The notes under the pieces: model-generated | Seen by the model: the letters and a program-made list of their open reading frames with translations, nothing else | What the model was told of the DNA's origin: nothing | Database searches by the model: none | Program-made: the position numbers and the translations under genes | Part shown: one piece after another, positions 54,197 through 63,503 of the stretch | How the letters are laid out: every line of letters starts with the position of its first letter | Position numbering within the stretch: the first letter of the stretch is position 1 | Origin: Singulisphaera sp. GP187 | Lineage (GTDB): Bacteria; Planctomycetota; Phycisphaerae; Phycisphaerales; SM1A02 | Reading direction: 5' to 3' | DNA length: 64,000 nucleotides | Assembly: GCA_945869475.1 (NCBI GenBank) | Contig: CAMBOV010000011.1 | Location: 1 to 64,000 of the forward strand

Positions 54197-55399
54197 TCAC
54201 CGCAACTTCAAGCTGACCAGCGCGACCATCGTCAACACAACCGTGATCAGCCAGAAGCGCACAACGACTTGCTGCTCCTTCCATCCTCCGAGATGAAAGT
54301 GATGGTGAATCGGTGTGCAGCGAAAGAGGCGCCGTCCCTCTCCATATTTTCGGCGGCTCCACTTGAACCACGAGACTTGCGCCATCACGCTTCCAGCCTC
54401 GAGAAAAAAGATGCCGCCGATCAAGACCAAGAGCAGTTCTTGGCGCACCGCGAGGGCCATATACGCAAGCAATCCTCCAAGCGCGAGACTCCCAGTATCC
54501 CCCATGAAAATGCGCGCTGGACTGCAGTTGAACCAGAGAAATCCAAGACACGCCCCCGCCATCGCGCCGGCCATCACCATGAGTTCGCCGGTGCCCGCGA
54601 CGCTCGGCACCATTAAGAAATAGGCGGCGCGCGGACTTCCCCCGATCCACACGAGTGCCATCATCGCAAGACTCGCAATGATCAGCGTGCCTGTCGCGAG
54701 ACCATCCATCCCATCGGTGAGGTTGACGGCGTTGGACATGCCGGCAATCCACAGCATCGTGAGGATCGTGAAGAACCCAATGCCCAGCACGATCACTCCG
54801 CTCGAAAGCGCAGGCGGCTGAATGATTGTCTCGATCGACGGCGTCGGCAGATATGTACGCTGAAATGGAAGATTCAAGACGTGAGCATCATCAAGTCCGC
54901 TCGCGCGAAAGAGAAAGAATCCAACGACGAGTCCGAGCCCGACTTGAAAGAGCAGTTTCTCCCACGTGACCAGACCATCGCGCGTGCCGGGCGACCTGCG
55001 GCTCTGCGTCAGCTTCAACCAATCATCAAATCCGCCGACCATTCCCAGCCAGAGCACAACGATGATGCCAAGGTGGATGTATCGATTGTGCATGACATCA
55101 CTGAGCAGCACCGTGCTCACGAGCAGTGCCCCCAAGATGATCACTCCACCCATCGTCGGAGTGCCCGCGCGACTCTGCATCAGCTGATTCACACTGTCAT
55201 TACCGAACTCAGCCGTGTCGCCGATCTTGCGCTGCGCGAGCCATGCGATGATGCGCGGCGCGAAGCAGAGCACCAACACGAAGGCGAGTAATGACGCAAA
55301 AAGCGCGCGAAACTCGAGCTGGTACATCACCATCACCAACCACGACAACCCTCGGTCATCCAACCAACCCTGCAGGGCAACGGTGAGATTGTAAAGCAT
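54197..55399 (-). CDS. mraY: Phospho-N-acetylmuramoyl-pentapeptide transferase
   Basis: MraY makes lipid I from UDP-MurNAc-pentapeptide and undecaprenyl phosphate in the inner membrane. The 400-residue protein has about ten helices, the DDxxK-like DDWLKLTQ, NAVNLTDGMDGLATG (Mg-binding) and the C-terminal PIHHHFHLGGWKEQQVVVRFW motif. The ATG overlaps the murF stop by one base (TAATG). The longer upstream frame within murF is rejected. Last gene of the def-fmt-queA-murE-murF-mraY run. Confidence 0.95.
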   Translation of the reverse strand: MLYNLTVALQGWLDDRGLSWLVMVMYQLEFRALFASLLAFVLVLCFAPRIIAWLAQRKIGDTAEFGNDSVNQLMQSRAGTPTMGGVIILGALLVSTVLLSDVMHNRYIHLGIIVVLWLGMVGGFDDWLKLTQSRRSPGTRDGLVTWEKLLFQVGLGLVVGFFLFRASGLDDAHVLNLPFQRTYLPTPSIETIIQPPALSSGVIVLGIGFFTILTMLWIAGMSNAVNLTDGMDGLATGTLIIASLAMMALVWIGGSPRAAYFLMVPSVAGTGELMVMAGAMAGACLGFLWFNCSPARIFMGDTGSLALGGLLAYMALAVRQELLLVLIGGIFFLEAGSVMAQVSWFKWSRRKYGEGRRLFRCTPIHHHFHLGGWKEQQVVVRFWLITVVLTMVALVSLKLR

Positions 55400-56856
55400 T
55401 AGGCAGCCAGTCGCTCGTGCAGCGAGGCGAGAAGACGTTCGAGCGCTGCGCCGCGCGATCCCTTCAAGAGGATCGCATCCCCCGTCATGAATTCGCTGAC
55501 CACTCGACTTACACCGATGGGATTGAGCTCTGCGACTTGCACGACCTTGCACCCTCCGACACTCTGACAAGCGCGTGCTGCGTGGGCGGCGAGCGGTCCA
55601 ACGAAGATCGCAACATCGGGTGGCGTTCCACCGACGCCGCGCGCGACCGCGCGACCGATCTCGTCGTGCAATTGCGCTGCCTGCTCGCCGAGTTCGAGCA
55701 TGTCTCCGAGCACCACAACTCGACGCTGCCCTCTGGGGACGAGTTCGGTAAAGGTCGAAAGCGCCGCCAGCACCGCGTCTGGATTTGCGTTGTACGCATC
55801 GTTGTAAATCGTGAGGTCTCCGTACTGCTGTTTCACGAATCGCATCTCACTCGCGGTGACGCTCGCGAGTCCGCGTGACATTTGCTCATCGGTGAGACCA
55901 CTCTCGATACCGATGGCGATCGCTGCGAGCGCATTGAGTGCGTTGTGCTCACCTTCAAGCGAGAGTTCGACCTGCATCGAGCGACCGCACGCTTCGATCG
56001 CGAGTAGTTGACCTCCACCAGCGCGGGCCGAGCGCCGTCGCAGCCGCACGTGATTCATCGGACCCTCTCCAAAGCGAATCACCCGCACACCCACCGGCAG
56101 TGCTCGCGCGAGTGCCTCATCCAAGAGCGAGTTGTCGCCCCGAACCACGGCCAATCCGCCTGCACTGAGCGTCGAGATCAATGCGCATTTCTCTCGCATA
56201 ATCGCGTCGACCGATCCAAGTCCTTCGAGATGGGCGCGACCGACCATCGTGATTACGGCGATGTTTGGTTTCGCGAGCGATCCGAGCATTTCAATCTCAC
56301 CCGGCGCGTTCATTCCGATCTCGGCCAAGAGATAGTCGTCGCCCCGTCGTCCGCCGCAGAGCGTGATCGGAACGCCGATGTCATTGTTGAAACTCTTTGG
56401 ACTCGCACTTCCTTGAAACTGTGTTGCGAGCACTCCCTCGATCAGCCGCCGAGTCGTTGTCTTTCCGGCACTTCCTGTGATCGCAACAACGCGAGTCCCT
56501 GTGAGCATCTGCCGCCATGCGGCCGCTGCGGCTTGCAGCGCACTGCGCGTCTCGCGCACGACGAGCACTGCGCACGCCTGAGGCGTCGCCAATCGAATGC
56601 GCCGCCACTTCGCCTCTTCAACAACCAGAATTCGCGCACCCGCCCGCACCGCTTCGAGCAAGTGATCATGCGCATCGTGACGGTCACCATGCAATGCGAA
56701 AAAGACTCGGTCTGAGAGATCACACCGCGTATCGGTACCGACTCCGCGAGTTGGTCGGGGCGAGGTTGGCGCAATCGCCCACGTTCCAGCGACCGCCCCA
56801 CGCAATTCTTCTGGCGTCATAAAAAAACGAGTGGCGCAGAGAGATTCGAACGTCAT
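55399..56856 (-). CDS. murF: UDP-N-acetylmuramoyl-tripeptide--D-Ala-D-Ala ligase MurF
   Basis: MurF adds D-Ala-D-Ala to the muramyl tripeptide. The 485-residue protein shows the Mur ligase P-loop ITGSAGKTTT (about 115), LAEIGMNAPGEI and IYNDAYNANPDAVLAAL, plus a C-terminal domain. The ATG at 56854-56856 overlaps the murE stop (ATGA). An ATG 12 codons further in (56820) is another option. The stop overlaps mraY. Cytoplasmic peptidoglycan precursor step. Confidence 0.95.
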   Translation of the reverse strand: MTFESLCATRFFMTPEELRGAVAGTWAIAPTSPRPTRGVGTDTRCDLSDRVFFALHGDRHDAHDHLLEAVRAGARILVVEEAKWRRIRLATPQACAVLVVRETRSALQAAAAAWRQMLTGTRVVAITGSAGKTTTRRLIEGVLATQFQGSASPKSFNNDIGVPITLCGGRRGDDYLLAEIGMNAPGEIEMLGSLAKPNIAVITMVGRAHLEGLGSVDAIMREKCALISTLSAGGLAVVRGDNSLLDEALARALPVGVRVIRFGEGPMNHVRLRRRSARAGGGQLLAIEACGRSMQVELSLEGEHNALNALAAIAIGIESGLTDEQMSRGLASVTASEMRFVKQQYGDLTIYNDAYNANPDAVLAALSTFTELVPRGQRRVVVLGDMLELGEQAAQLHDEIGRAVARGVGGTPPDVAIFVGPLAAHAARACQSVGGCKVVQVAELNPIGVSRVVSEFMTGDAILLKGSRGAALERLLASLHERLAA

Positions 56857-58379
56857 AGTGAAACTCCTTGAATGGTTCGCGTCGCGCACGAAGCGAGCGC
56901 CGCGCGCGCTTCGATGCGATCGTCAAATGGAAACTTTTCCTTCCCGATGATCTGGTAGTCCTCGTGACCCTTGCCCGCGATCAAGACCAAATCGCCAGGG
57001 CGTGCCATCCCAATGGCTGAGCGAATCGCCGTCGCGCGATCGCACTGCTGCTCGACCGTTGCAGCGCAGTTTGCTTGAATTCCACTGCAAATCTCGTCGA
57101 TGATCGCCTGCGGCGACTCCGTTCGCGGATTGTCGCTCGTCACGATCACGTGATCGGCGTGCGTGACCGCCGTCTGCGCCATGCGAGGGCGCTTCGATCG
57201 ATCGCGATCCCCGCCACATCCAAAGACCAGGATCAGCCGTCCATCGGTCACGACTGGACGCACCGCAGCAAGCACGTTGAAGAGTGCATCGTCGGTGTGC
57301 GCGTAGTCAACGAGCACTGCAAAGTCACTCGTCGCAGAAGTCACAAACTCAAGTCGTCCTGGCGGCGCGACTGCTCCCGCGAATCCACGTGCGAGCGCGC
57401 TCACATCGACTCCGACCGACCACGCCGCTGCGGCAGCTTGCAGCGCGTTCATCGCGTTGTGCCGTCCAATCGATTGGAACTCGACGTCAAGATCTCCCCA
57501 CGGACCGCGCATCCGAAGTGCCATTCCACCAAGGGTGACCCGCACGACTTCGACGAAACATTCCGCGCGACTCTCGCGCGCACTGCATCGAAGGATTCGC
57601 GCGCTGCACCCTCGCACCATCTGTTCGTGCGCTGCGTCATCGCAGTTGACGACGGCGCAACTTCCAGAAGCGAGTGTGCGAAAGAGTTTCGCCTTCGCAG
57701 CCCCGTACGCCTCCATTGTCAGGTGGTAATCGAGATGATCCCCAGTGAGATTCGTGAAGACCCCAACTGCGAAATCGATCCCGTCGACGCGCCCTTGATC
57801 AAGCGCGTGGCTTGAGACTTCCATGACGGCGCAGGCACACCTGTTGTGCACCATGCGCGCGAAAATCGATGCGAGTTCAGTCGCGCCTGGCGTCGTCAAT
57901 TCTGCAGGTTCGCGGGTGTTTCCATCGTCGGTGAGCACGGTGCCGAGCAGTCCGCATCGCGTTCCCGCGTGGTTGATGAGGTGCTGCGTGAGAAAGGCGG
58001 TCGTCGTCTTGCCGTTGGTTCCGGTGATGCCGACCATGCGCATCGCGCGAGTTGGAAATCCGTGAAACGTCTGTGCGAGCGCCGATGTCGCGCGGGTGGC
58101 GTCCGTGGCTACAAGAATCGCAACCGGTTCTGTGGCGCGGGCGCACTGCACGGTCGCCCCGGAGAGATCAACCGACGCATCGACGCAGATCGCCACCGCT
58201 CCGCGCGCCACGGCATCAGCGATGAAGTGTGTGCCGTCGCCGCGACTTCCACAACGGGCGATGAACAGCGTGCAAGGCCCGACCAAGCGCGAGTCATCCG
58301 TGACAGCGAGGACTGTCGGATCACTCGAACGCACGACCGAGACGCCGTCCACATTGGCGATGAGATGAGACAACTTCAT
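56853..58379 (-). CDS. murE: UDP-N-acetylmuramoyl-tripeptide synthetase MurE
   Basis: MurE adds the third amino acid, usually meso-diaminopimelate in Gram-negatives, to UDP-MurNAc-L-Ala-D-Glu. The 508-residue protein has P-loop ITGTNGKTTT (about 121), MEVSSHALDQGRV and NPRTESPQAI. The last, D/N-N-P-R, is the motif of Dap-adding enzymes, so mDAP peptidoglycan is likely. It follows queA by 44 bp and overlaps murF. Confidence 0.95.
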   Translation of the reverse strand: MKLSHLIANVDGVSVVRSSDPTVLAVTDDSRLVGPCTLFIARCGSRGDGTHFIADAVARGAVAICVDASVDLSGATVQCARATEPVAILVATDATRATSALAQTFHGFPTRAMRMVGITGTNGKTTTAFLTQHLINHAGTRCGLLGTVLTDDGNTREPAELTTPGATELASIFARMVHNRCACAVMEVSSHALDQGRVDGIDFAVGVFTNLTGDHLDYHLTMEAYGAAKAKLFRTLASGSCAVVNCDDAAHEQMVRGCSARILRCSARESRAECFVEVVRVTLGGMALRMRGPWGDLDVEFQSIGRHNAMNALQAAAAAWSVGVDVSALARGFAGAVAPPGRLEFVTSATSDFAVLVDYAHTDDALFNVLAAVRPVVTDGRLILVFGCGGDRDRSKRPRMAQTAVTHADHVIVTSDNPRTESPQAIIDEICSGIQANCAATVEQQCDRATAIRSAIGMARPGDLVLIAGKGHEDYQIIGKEKFPFDDRIEARAALASCATRTIQGVSL

Positions 58380-58423
58380 GCACGATTCCGCCTCCCATCA
58401 TCGGCATTTCTTCTCGCGCCGCT

Positions 58424-59581
58424 TCAAGGTTGAATGAGCATTGCATCACCAAATGAGTAGAAGCGGTAACGCTCCCGCTGCGCGAGTGCGTAGAGCTCTT
58501 TCAGTTGGTCCAAACCGACCAGTGCGCCGACCAAAGCGAGCAGCGTCGAGCGTGGCAAGTGAAAGTTCGTGAGGAGTCGTGTGGTCCATTGAAACTCGAA
58601 TCCAGGGGTGATGAGAATGTTGGTCACGAAGTCCATCACCGTCGCATCGGGAGAGCCCGCCGCGATCATCGCCCGAGCTGCGCTGAAGATCTCGGGTGAG
58701 AGACGCGCGCCAAGACTCTCTAGGAGCCGAACAGAAGTCGTTCCTATAACAAGAGATACGTCTCGGTTGAGCCCCGCCAGAGCGACGGCATTTCGCGCGC
58801 TGATTCGGCAGCGTTCGTGGTGCATCGGATGCGCACTGAGTTTCTCGGCGTCAACCGGGCGAAAGGTTCCAGTGCCAACCTGCAGTTCGATTGCGATGCG
58901 CTCGACCCCGAGCGCGTCGATGCGCGACAAGAGTTCTGGTGTGAAATGCAACCCCGCGGTGGGAGCGGCGCAACTTGGCAACTCCGACTCACGAGAGAAG
59001 ACAGTCTGGTACTCCGCTCGATCGACCGCATCAGATTCCACGTCGCTTCCCGCCGCCCGTCGCGCGTGCAGGATGTACGGCGGCAGCGGAGTGCGACCCG
59101 ACCGCTCCCAGATTCGCGCGGCGTCGCTCCCCGCAGCGAGCGCCACTTCCCAGTGCATCTCGCGACGCGAGTGAAGCGTGATTCGATCTCGCTGCGCACC
59201 GTCGTTCGCGCCCGCAGCAATGAGTTCGAACTCATCTCCAGGATGGAACTTCTTCGACCCCTTGATGAGCGCGATCCAACGATCGTCGGCAGCTCGTCCC
59301 AAGAAGAGCCCTTCTGTTTCGCGCCCATCGCTCACTCGCCGCGCCACAAATCGCAGCGGGGCGACGCGCGTTTCATTGACGATCATCGCACTGCCCGAGG
59401 GCAAATACTCAGGTAAATCAGCCACTTTTCGATGCTCGACCCGACCTGAACTCTGGTGAAAGACGAGCATCCGCGCCTGATCTCGAGGATGGGCTGGACT
59501 CGTCGCGATCAGCGAGCCATCCAGCGGATACTCGAGTTCACTCGCGAGAAGATCGCCCATCGAAGGTGGCACCTGCGTCAT
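58424..59581 (-). CDS. queA: S-adenosylmethionine:tRNA ribosyltransferase-isomerase QueA
   Basis: QueA transfers the ribosyl group of SAM to preQ1 in tRNA to make epoxyqueuosine. The 385-residue protein has the expected conserved pieces: NETRVAPLRF, ALIKGSKKFHPGDE, CAAPTAGLHFTPELLSRI, LQVGTGTFRPV, HHERCRIS and TTSVRLLES. Its start overlaps the fmt stop (ATGA). With the QueD protein at 16.2 kb this shows a queuosine pathway. It sits between fmt and murE. Confidence 0.95.
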   Translation of the reverse strand: MTQVPPSMGDLLASELEYPLDGSLIATSPAHPRDQARMLVFHQSSGRVEHRKVADLPEYLPSGSAMIVNETRVAPLRFVARRVSDGRETEGLFLGRAADDRWIALIKGSKKFHPGDEFELIAAGANDGAQRDRITLHSRREMHWEVALAAGSDAARIWERSGRTPLPPYILHARRAAGSDVESDAVDRAEYQTVFSRESELPSCAAPTAGLHFTPELLSRIDALGVERIAIELQVGTGTFRPVDAEKLSAHPMHHERCRISARNAVALAGLNRDVSLVIGTTSVRLLESLGARLSPEIFSAARAMIAAGSPDATVMDFVTNILITPGFEFQWTTRLLTNFHLPRSTLLALVGALVGLDQLKELYALAQRERYRFYSFGDAMLIQP

Positions 59582-60630
59582 CGCGTGGCGCCATCATCGC
59601 GAGAGTCTGACGCAGGCTTCGGCGACGACTCGATTCGAGCGCCCGCACCGAGGCGCCGTCCATTCAGAAACGCCGCGAGTGCGACCGCGCGACTGCCAGG
59701 AGCTTGCACTTCAAGAAGTTCGACTGACCCTGTGCCACATGCGACCGTGCCATCGATCAAGATCTCACCGGCAGCGTGCACTTCACCAGCGAGTGCTGCG
59801 TTCGCCGCGCCATGGTTCGCACCGCCAGCCTGCCCGCCGACTCGCGCACGAAGAATCGCGACGGCGTGCCCCGCGATCGTCGCGTCGACCCCAGGCCACG
59901 GACTCAACCCATTGATCCGCGAGCTCACCTCATCGGCAGTGCGTGTGAAGTCGACCCATGCATCTGCCCGCGAGAGCTTTCGCGCGCGCGTGGCGAGCGA
60001 TTCATCTTGTGCCCGCGCGCGCGCCGTTCCTGCCAGACATTGCGCGACGACTTTCATCAGCGCGTCAACACCCAGCACCGCGAGCCGATCATGCAGTTCC
60101 CCCGCTGTTTCTCCGTCGATTCGCGGCGTTTCCGCCATTGCGAAGACCCCCCCAGCGTCCATCCGCTCGCCCACTTCGATCACGCTCACCCCCACCCGTG
60201 CATCACCCGCCATGAGTGAACGCTGGATCGGCGCCGCCCCCCGCCACGCGGGCAGAAGCGAACCGTGAAGGTTGATCGCAACGACGCCGCGCAATAACTC
60301 AAGAGAGAGCTTTTGCCCGAACGCAACAACCACAAAGAGCGCGGACTTCGTCTCCTGAATCGTCTCGAGCGGCTCAGTGCCGTTCACATTGGCAGGGCGA
60401 ATCAGCGGCAAACTGTGGGAGAGCGCCCATTCGCTGACAGGCGTTGGCTGCTCGAGTCGACCTCGACCAGCGGGACGATCGGGCTGCGAGACCACCATAC
60501 GAATCTCGACGCGCAACGCATCGGCTCGCGCGCGAATCGCCTCAAACGATGGAACTGAAAAAGCCCCGCTGCCCAGCAGCACCACTCCCACGCGAGGTGA
60601 ATCGCCGTGCGAATCACCAGAGTGACTCAC
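59578..60630 (-). CDS. fmt: Methionyl-tRNA formyltransferase
   Basis: Fmt formylates initiator Met-tRNA. The 350-residue protein starts at a GTG (60628-60630) that overlaps the def stop (GTGA). It has GSGAFSVPSFEAI near the N-terminus and the catalytic loop INLHGSLLPAWRGAAPIQRS. A C-terminal OB-like tRNA-binding domain follows, with the low-complexity end expected of this genome. Next gene queA overlaps by ATGA. Confidence 0.94.
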   Translation of the reverse strand: MSHSGDSHGDSPRVGVVLLGSGAFSVPSFEAIRARADALRVEIRMVVSQPDRPAGRGRLEQPTPVSEWALSHSLPLIRPANVNGTEPLETIQETKSALFVVVAFGQKLSLELLRGVVAINLHGSLLPAWRGAAPIQRSLMAGDARVGVSVIEVGERMDAGGVFAMAETPRIDGETAGELHDRLAVLGVDALMKVVAQCLAGTARARAQDESLATRARKLSRADAWVDFTRTADEVSSRINGLSPWPGVDATIAGHAVAILRARVGGQAGGANHGAANAALAGEVHAAGEILIDGTVACGTGSVELLEVQAPGSRAVALAAFLNGRRLGAGARIESSPKPASDSRDDGATR

Positions 60631-61136
60631 TCGCGCTCCTGCGCTGACTCAAGGATTCGAAGTCGCTTGCGGTTGACCAAGCGATCGATCGGCGACATCC
60701 GATCGATGATCAGAATTCCGTCGAGGTGGTCGACCTCATGCTGCCAACAACGCGCCATCAATTCAGCGCTTTCCATTGTGAACAGTTCGCCATTCAATCC
60801 CGTCGCCTCGATCACCGCATGGGGTTGGCGCCGCACCGATCCGCGAATCTCTGGCAGGCTCAAACACCCCTCTTCTTGAGCTCCAAGCACTCCATCGATC
60901 AGCAAGAACTTCGGATTCACGAAGACCTTCTCATCGCCGCCATCTTCAGACTGCCCCACCGTCACGAAGATGCGCTTCGAGACTCCAATCTGTGGCGCGG
61001 CGAGTCCGATGCCCCCCTCGGCATGCATCACCTCGATCATTTGCGCGACCAGTGACTCGATCGACGCATCGATCTTTGCAACGGGTTGGGCGCACTGGCG
61101 TAAAACAGAGTGAGGATGGATCACAATCGTTCGCAT
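60627..61136 (-). CDS. def: Peptide deformylase
   Basis: Def removes the N-formyl group from nascent proteins. The 169-residue protein has all three metal motifs: GIGLAAPQIG, EGCLSLP and QHEVDH (Cys plus two His bind the metal, Glu is catalytic). It leads the operon def-fmt-queA-murE-murF-mraY. The def-fmt pairing is standard, but the mur genes downstream are unusual. Confidence 0.96.
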   Translation of the reverse strand: MRTIVIHPHSVLRQCAQPVAKIDASIESLVAQMIEVMHAEGGIGLAAPQIGVSKRIFVTVGQSEDGGDEKVFVNPKFLLIDGVLGAQEEGCLSLPEIRGSVRRQPHAVIEATGLNGELFTMESAELMARCWQHEVDHLDGILIIDRMSPIDRLVNRKRLRILESAQERE

Positions 61137-61203
61137 GGGTGGTTGCTTCGAAGGCTAATCTAGAATCAGTCACAAGAGGTTCCGCGGCGTCACTCTTCGA
61201 CCG

Positions 61204-62712
61204 ATGCGGTACGCTCCGAAGGCTCACGACCACCCGAGACAAAACACAGTGATTCTCCCTTGGAAAAAGAAAGATGGTGCCGGCGAGGTGAAATTCGTTG
61301 CCTTGCCCGAGAAGGCTCGCCCCTTCCTCGACCGCGCGACCAAAGCGCGTGACCAGTCGGCGTTTGACGTTGCGCTCTTCTACTACGCCAATTCACTCAA
61401 GTGGGACCCCACCAACCTCGCGGTCCATGAAGAGATGTACGCCTGCGCGCGACAGTTTCACACCGCCGGCGGCAAGCCGGCAACGACGACCGAGGCTCGC
61501 CCACTCGAGGGACCCCTCCCAACCGATCGGCTCGCAGTCGCCGAACTTCTCTGGATGCGCGACCTCAATAACCTCGAACGCGCACTCGACATGATGACTG
61601 CCGCTTCGAAGGCTGAACAGACTGCGTTCGGCGCGTGGGTCGGTCCCAAAGTATTCAATCTGCTCTCGGTCACCCTGCGCGACAAGCCCAACAAGAAGTT
61701 GCTCTTGCGGGCGAAAGATCTCTTCATCGGCGTCGGATCGTGGGAAGAAGCGAAGTTGTGCGTCGAACAGGCGATCAAGGCCGACCCAACCGATATTCAA
61801 CTCGACCGTGAATTCAAGCAGATTCTCGCGCAGCGAGCGATCGACGCAGGCGGCTACGACCGCGAGGGCGGTCCTGGGAACTTCCGCGGAAATGTGAAAG
61901 ACCTCGAGAAACAGCAGGCTCTTGCTGAGAAGGATGCGATCACCGGAAGCGCCGGAACCGAAGAGCGCAACCTCGAGCGCACCAAAGCTGACTTCGATGC
62001 AAACCCGACGAGCCCAGACCTCGTGCAAAAGTATTGCGTTGCACTGCGGCGCATGGGAACCCCCGAGCATGAATCGCTCGCCTACCGCGTCTACCTCACC
62101 GCGTACGAGCAGTCGAAGGAATACCGCTTCAAGATGGCGGCGGGCGACATCAAACTGATGCGTGCAGGACGGCAACTCTCGGCCGCCGAAGAGGCGCTCA
62201 AGAACGCGCCTGCAGATGAAGCAGCGCGGGCAACCGTCGCGCGCGTGCGCAAGGCTGTGCTCGAATTGCAGGCCGGTGAGTACCGCGAGCGGATGGCGAT
62301 CTACCCCACCGACCGAGCGATCAAGTCCGCGCTCGGAACAGTGCTCTTTGAGCTCGGCGAATTCGAAGAGGCGATGGGCTGTCTGCAAATCGCCAAAGAA
62401 GAACCCAAGGGACGCGTCGCAGCCGCCCACATGCTCGGCCGATGCTTTGCAGTTTCAGGATGGCACACCGAGGCCATCGGCGAGTACAAAGATGCAATCG
62501 CATCGATGGATGTCACGCAAGCAGACCGAGAGCAAGACATTCGATATGACCTCATGCTCTCGTTGATCGAACTCGCACGCAGCGAGAAGAGCGCACAACA
62601 TGCGCGCGACGCAGCTGAGATTTGCTCTGGAATCCTGCGAAAAGACATTAGCTTTCGCGACATTCGGCAACGCCGAAAGGATCTCGACGCACTCGTCAAG
62701 GAACTCTCGTGA
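61204..62712 (+). CDS. Predicted TPR-like repeat protein
   Basis: A 502-residue protein with no signal peptide. Helical hairpin segments of TPR type recur (DVALFYYANSLKWDPTNLAVHEEMY, AKLCVEQAIKADPTDIQLDREF, AMGCLQIAKEEPKGRVAAAHMLGRCF), with a coiled, charged middle part. It likely acts as a scaffold or co-chaperone. A GTG at 61249 is an alternative start. The stop overlaps kdsB (GTGA). It is divergent from def. Partner unknown. Confidence 0.75.
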   Translation: MRYAPKAHDHPRQNTVILPWKKKDGAGEVKFVALPEKARPFLDRATKARDQSAFDVALFYYANSLKWDPTNLAVHEEMYACARQFHTAGGKPATTTEARPLEGPLPTDRLAVAELLWMRDLNNLERALDMMTAASKAEQTAFGAWVGPKVFNLLSVTLRDKPNKKLLLRAKDLFIGVGSWEEAKLCVEQAIKADPTDIQLDREFKQILAQRAIDAGGYDREGGPGNFRGNVKDLEKQQALAEKDAITGSAGTEERNLERTKADFDANPTSPDLVQKYCVALRRMGTPEHESLAYRVYLTAYEQSKEYRFKMAAGDIKLMRAGRQLSAAEEALKNAPADEAARATVARVRKAVLELQAGEYRERMAIYPTDRAIKSALGTVLFELGEFEEAMGCLQIAKEEPKGRVAAAHMLGRCFAVSGWHTEAIGEYKDAIASMDVTQADREQDIRYDLMLSLIELARSEKSAQHARDAAEICSGILRKDISFRDIRQRRKDLDALVKELS

Positions 62713-63452
62713 GTGCACTTCGGGTGGTCGCGGTGATCCCCGCGCGTATGAATTCATCGCGTTTTCCAGGCAAGATGCTCGCCTGCGAAACTGGCAAGCC
62801 ACTCATCCAACACGTTTTCGAGCGTGCGACGCAGTGCTCGCGCATCTCATGCGTCTTGATCGCAACCGACGACCCATCCATTCGCGACGCGGCACACTCA
62901 TTCGGTGCAGCCTGCGTTCTGACCCGCAGCGACCATCCCAACGGCACGAGTCGAATTGCGCAAGCGGTCGAGACTCTCGACGCTGACATCATCGTCAATG
63001 TGCAAGGCGATGAGCCTGAGGTCGAACCGCAGCTCATCGACGCTGCAATCGGCGCGCTCGAAACGGATGCGGGTGCGTCGATGTCGACGGTTGTCTCACC
63101 CTTCCTCGCAGACGAAGACCCGTCCAACCCACACGTCGTGAAGTGCGTCGTCTCGCGCAACAATCGCGCCCTCTACTTCTCGCGCTCGTTGATTCCGTGC
63201 AATCGTGACCTCGTTGCGACACCGCTCGCACAACCACTCAAGCACGTTGGCATCTATGTCTATCGCAAGTCATTTCTCGCGACGTTTGTCGCACTTCCGG
63301 CGACGCCCCTCGAGCAGACTGAACAGCTCGAACAACTGCGCGTGCTTGAACACGGATACGCCATCGCGGTCGCGCATGGCATCGCTCGTTCGCAGGGCAT
63401 CGATACCCCTGCGCAGTACGCGGCATTCGTCGCACGTTGTCGCGGTCAGTGA
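62709..63452 (+). CDS. kdsB: 3-deoxy-manno-octulosonate cytidylyltransferase
   Basis: KdsB activates Kdo with CTP for lipid A-core assembly. The 247-residue protein starts at a GTG (62709-62711) that overlaps the preceding stop. It has IPARMNSSRFPGKMLA (nucleotide loop), HPNGTSRIAQAVE, VNVQGDEPEVEP and KHVGIYVYRKSFL. Its presence indicates LPS with Kdo, and thus a diderm envelope. Confidence 0.94.
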   Translation: MSALRVVAVIPARMNSSRFPGKMLACETGKPLIQHVFERATQCSRISCVLIATDDPSIRDAAHSFGAACVLTRSDHPNGTSRIAQAVETLDADIIVNVQGDEPEVEPQLIDAAIGALETDAGASMSTVVSPFLADEDPSNPHVVKCVVSRNNRALYFSRSLIPCNRDLVATPLAQPLKHVGIYVYRKSFLATFVALPATPLEQTEQLEQLRVLEHGYAIAVAHGIARSQGIDTPAQYAAFVARCRGQ

Positions 63453-63503
63453 AGGAACCGCGGTGGCGGTCGGCATTGCGACGTCACGGTTCCGACGCCG
63501 GCC

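Noticed and set aside
61393-62430. 345-codon frame opposite the TPR-like gene
   Set aside because: Shadow of a coding frame; no signal or motif.
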